Source: JAGVSZ01 sp963716855 (GTDB taxonomy: Bacteria > Pseudomonadota > Gammaproteobacteria > Burkholderiales > SG8-39). From it: a DNA stretch of 64,000 nucleotides. The stretch is taken from the NCBI GenBank assembly GCA_963716855.1, contig CAVQUV010000012.1:124001-188000 (forward strand). The letters run 5' to 3'. The stretch's first letter is position 1. Each line of letters starts with the position of its first letter. Below are positions 63,413-64,000 of the stretch, piece by piece. Under the pieces are notes generated by a model. That model ran no database searches, had not been told where the DNA came from, and saw only the letters and a list, made by a program, of their open reading frames with translations. The position numbers and the translations under genes were made by a program.

Positions 63413-64000
63413 TCAGACTTTGTTAAGCGCCTTGAGGATGCGCTCGGGCGTGAACGGCTGCGTGGTGACACGCGCATTAAGCGGCGCGAGCGCGTCGTTG
63501 ATCGCGTTCATGACCGCGGCCGGCGCGCCCGCGGTGCCCGCCTCGCCGGCGCCCTTCGCGCCGAGCTGCGACTGCTGCGTGGGCGTCTCGATGTGGCCGA
63601 CGACGATGTCGGGCATCTCGCCCGACATCGGCACGAGATAGTCGGCCATGGTGCCGTTCAGCAGCTGTCCGTTCTCGTCGTAGACGCATTCCTCGAAGAG
63701 CGCCGCGCCGATGCCCTGCACGACGCCGCCGCGCACCTGCTCGTCGACCAGCATCGGATTGATGACCGTGCCGGAGTCGTCGATCGCCCAGTGCTTGAGC
63801 AGCCGCACGAAGCCGGTGTCGACGTCGACCTCGAGGTACGAGGCGTGGATGCCGTTCGTGAACGAGAAACCGTACTCGCGCGGCGTGTAGTGCCGCGTGA
63901 CGGTCAGCTCGGACTGGAACTTCGGCGGCAGCGTGTCGGGCCGGAAGTAGGCGACCCGCCCGAGCTCCACCAGCGGCAGCTTCGACTCGAGCGTGAGCTT
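63413..64000 (-). CDS. Molybdopterin-binding large subunit, CoxL/xanthine dehydrogenase type, C-terminal part only
   Basis: At least 195 residues, open to the window edge, so the N-terminus is missing. The end carries GTVINPMLVDEQVRGGVVQG IGAALFEE and the catalytic-glutamate motif QSQLGAKGAGEAGTAGAPAA, both diagnostic of the molybdenum hydroxylase large subunit. Whether it is a CO, aldehyde, xanthine or aromatic-acid dehydrogenase depends on the missing VAYRCSFR-type loop. It starts the NIPSNAP-SDR-hydrolase-thioesterase unit, 17 bp upstream of NIPSNAP, so an aromatic or purine pathway is plausible. Confidence 0.9.
   Translation of the reverse strand, partial: KLTLESKLPLVELGRVAYFRPDTLPPKFQSELTVTRHYTPREYGFSFTNGIHASYLEVDVDTGFVRLLKHWAIDDSGTVINPMLVDEQVRGGVVQGIGAALFEECVYDENGQLLNGTMADYLVPMSGEMPDIVVGHIETPTQQSQLGAKGAGEAGTAGAPAAVMNAINDALAPLNARVTTQPFTPERILKALNKV

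Overview
The window looks like a chromosomal segment of a high-GC betaproteobacterium, probably Burkholderiales-like. The basis is a complete atpIBEFHAGDC operon in proteobacterial order, a Bug-type (TctC) solute receptor, many CaiB, FAH, SDR and enoyl-CoA hydratase enzymes, and very dense coding with ATGA/GTGA overlaps. No rRNA, tRNA, CRISPR array, phage gene or complete insertion sequence was seen. All placements rest on reading the sequence; nothing was searched against a database.

Layout. 1-4.1 kb: MFS exporter, lgt (broken by two indels), a YdcH-like small protein, a TauE permease and a membrane-anchored SDH-type serine protease. 4.1-8.4 kb: a large FAD/Fe-S dehydrogenase, a DsbA-like oxidoreductase and a GntR regulator on the minus strand. 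8.5-15.8 kb: serine-glyoxylate-type aminotransferase, a complete TRAP transporter, a crotonase, a Bug receptor and a CaiB CoA-transferase. 15.8-20.6 kb: TauE and HAD phosphatase genes (minus) and a second TRAP operon (plus). 20.6-25 kb: a minus-strand tryptophan 2,3-dioxygenase / kynureninase-like / GlpD / HCCA-isomerase group, divergent from a lone FeeM-type N-acyl amino acid synthase. 26-33.2 kb: ATP synthase. 33.4-41.8 kb: hydrolase, VOC protein, third TRAP operon, two flavin monooxygenases, a DUF2783 protein and a LuxR-type response regulator. 41.8-49.5 kb: FAH hydrolase, Rieske ferredoxin, then a CsoR-like repressor facing a DUF2892-thioredoxin-RND efflux operon, with two matching palindromic operators between them. 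49.7-55.2 kb: maleylpyruvate-isomerase-type GST and a Liv-type ABC transporter. 55.2-64 kb: CobW GTPase, LVIVD-repeat protein, 3-hydroxyisobutyrate-dehydrogenase-like and quinone oxidoreductases, DUF1330, fumarylpyruvate-hydrolase-like, VOC, FlK-like thioesterase, hydrolase, SDR and NIPSNAP genes, and the C-terminus of a CoxL/xanthine-dehydrogenase-type molybdoenzyme running off the right end.

How it fits together. The region mainly scavenges organic acids and aromatic compounds: three full TRAP systems, one Bug receptor and one branched-chain ABC system lie beside catabolic enzymes. 3-Hydroxybenzoate 6-hydroxylase-like, maleylpyruvate-isomerase-like and two fumarylpyruvate-hydrolase-like genes suggest a gentisate route, but gentisate dioxygenase is not in the window.

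Caution. At least eleven otherwise intact genes contain one or more single-base frame breaks, mostly one extra base. This looks like residual sequencing error rather than gene decay, and the coordinates of those genes span the break.
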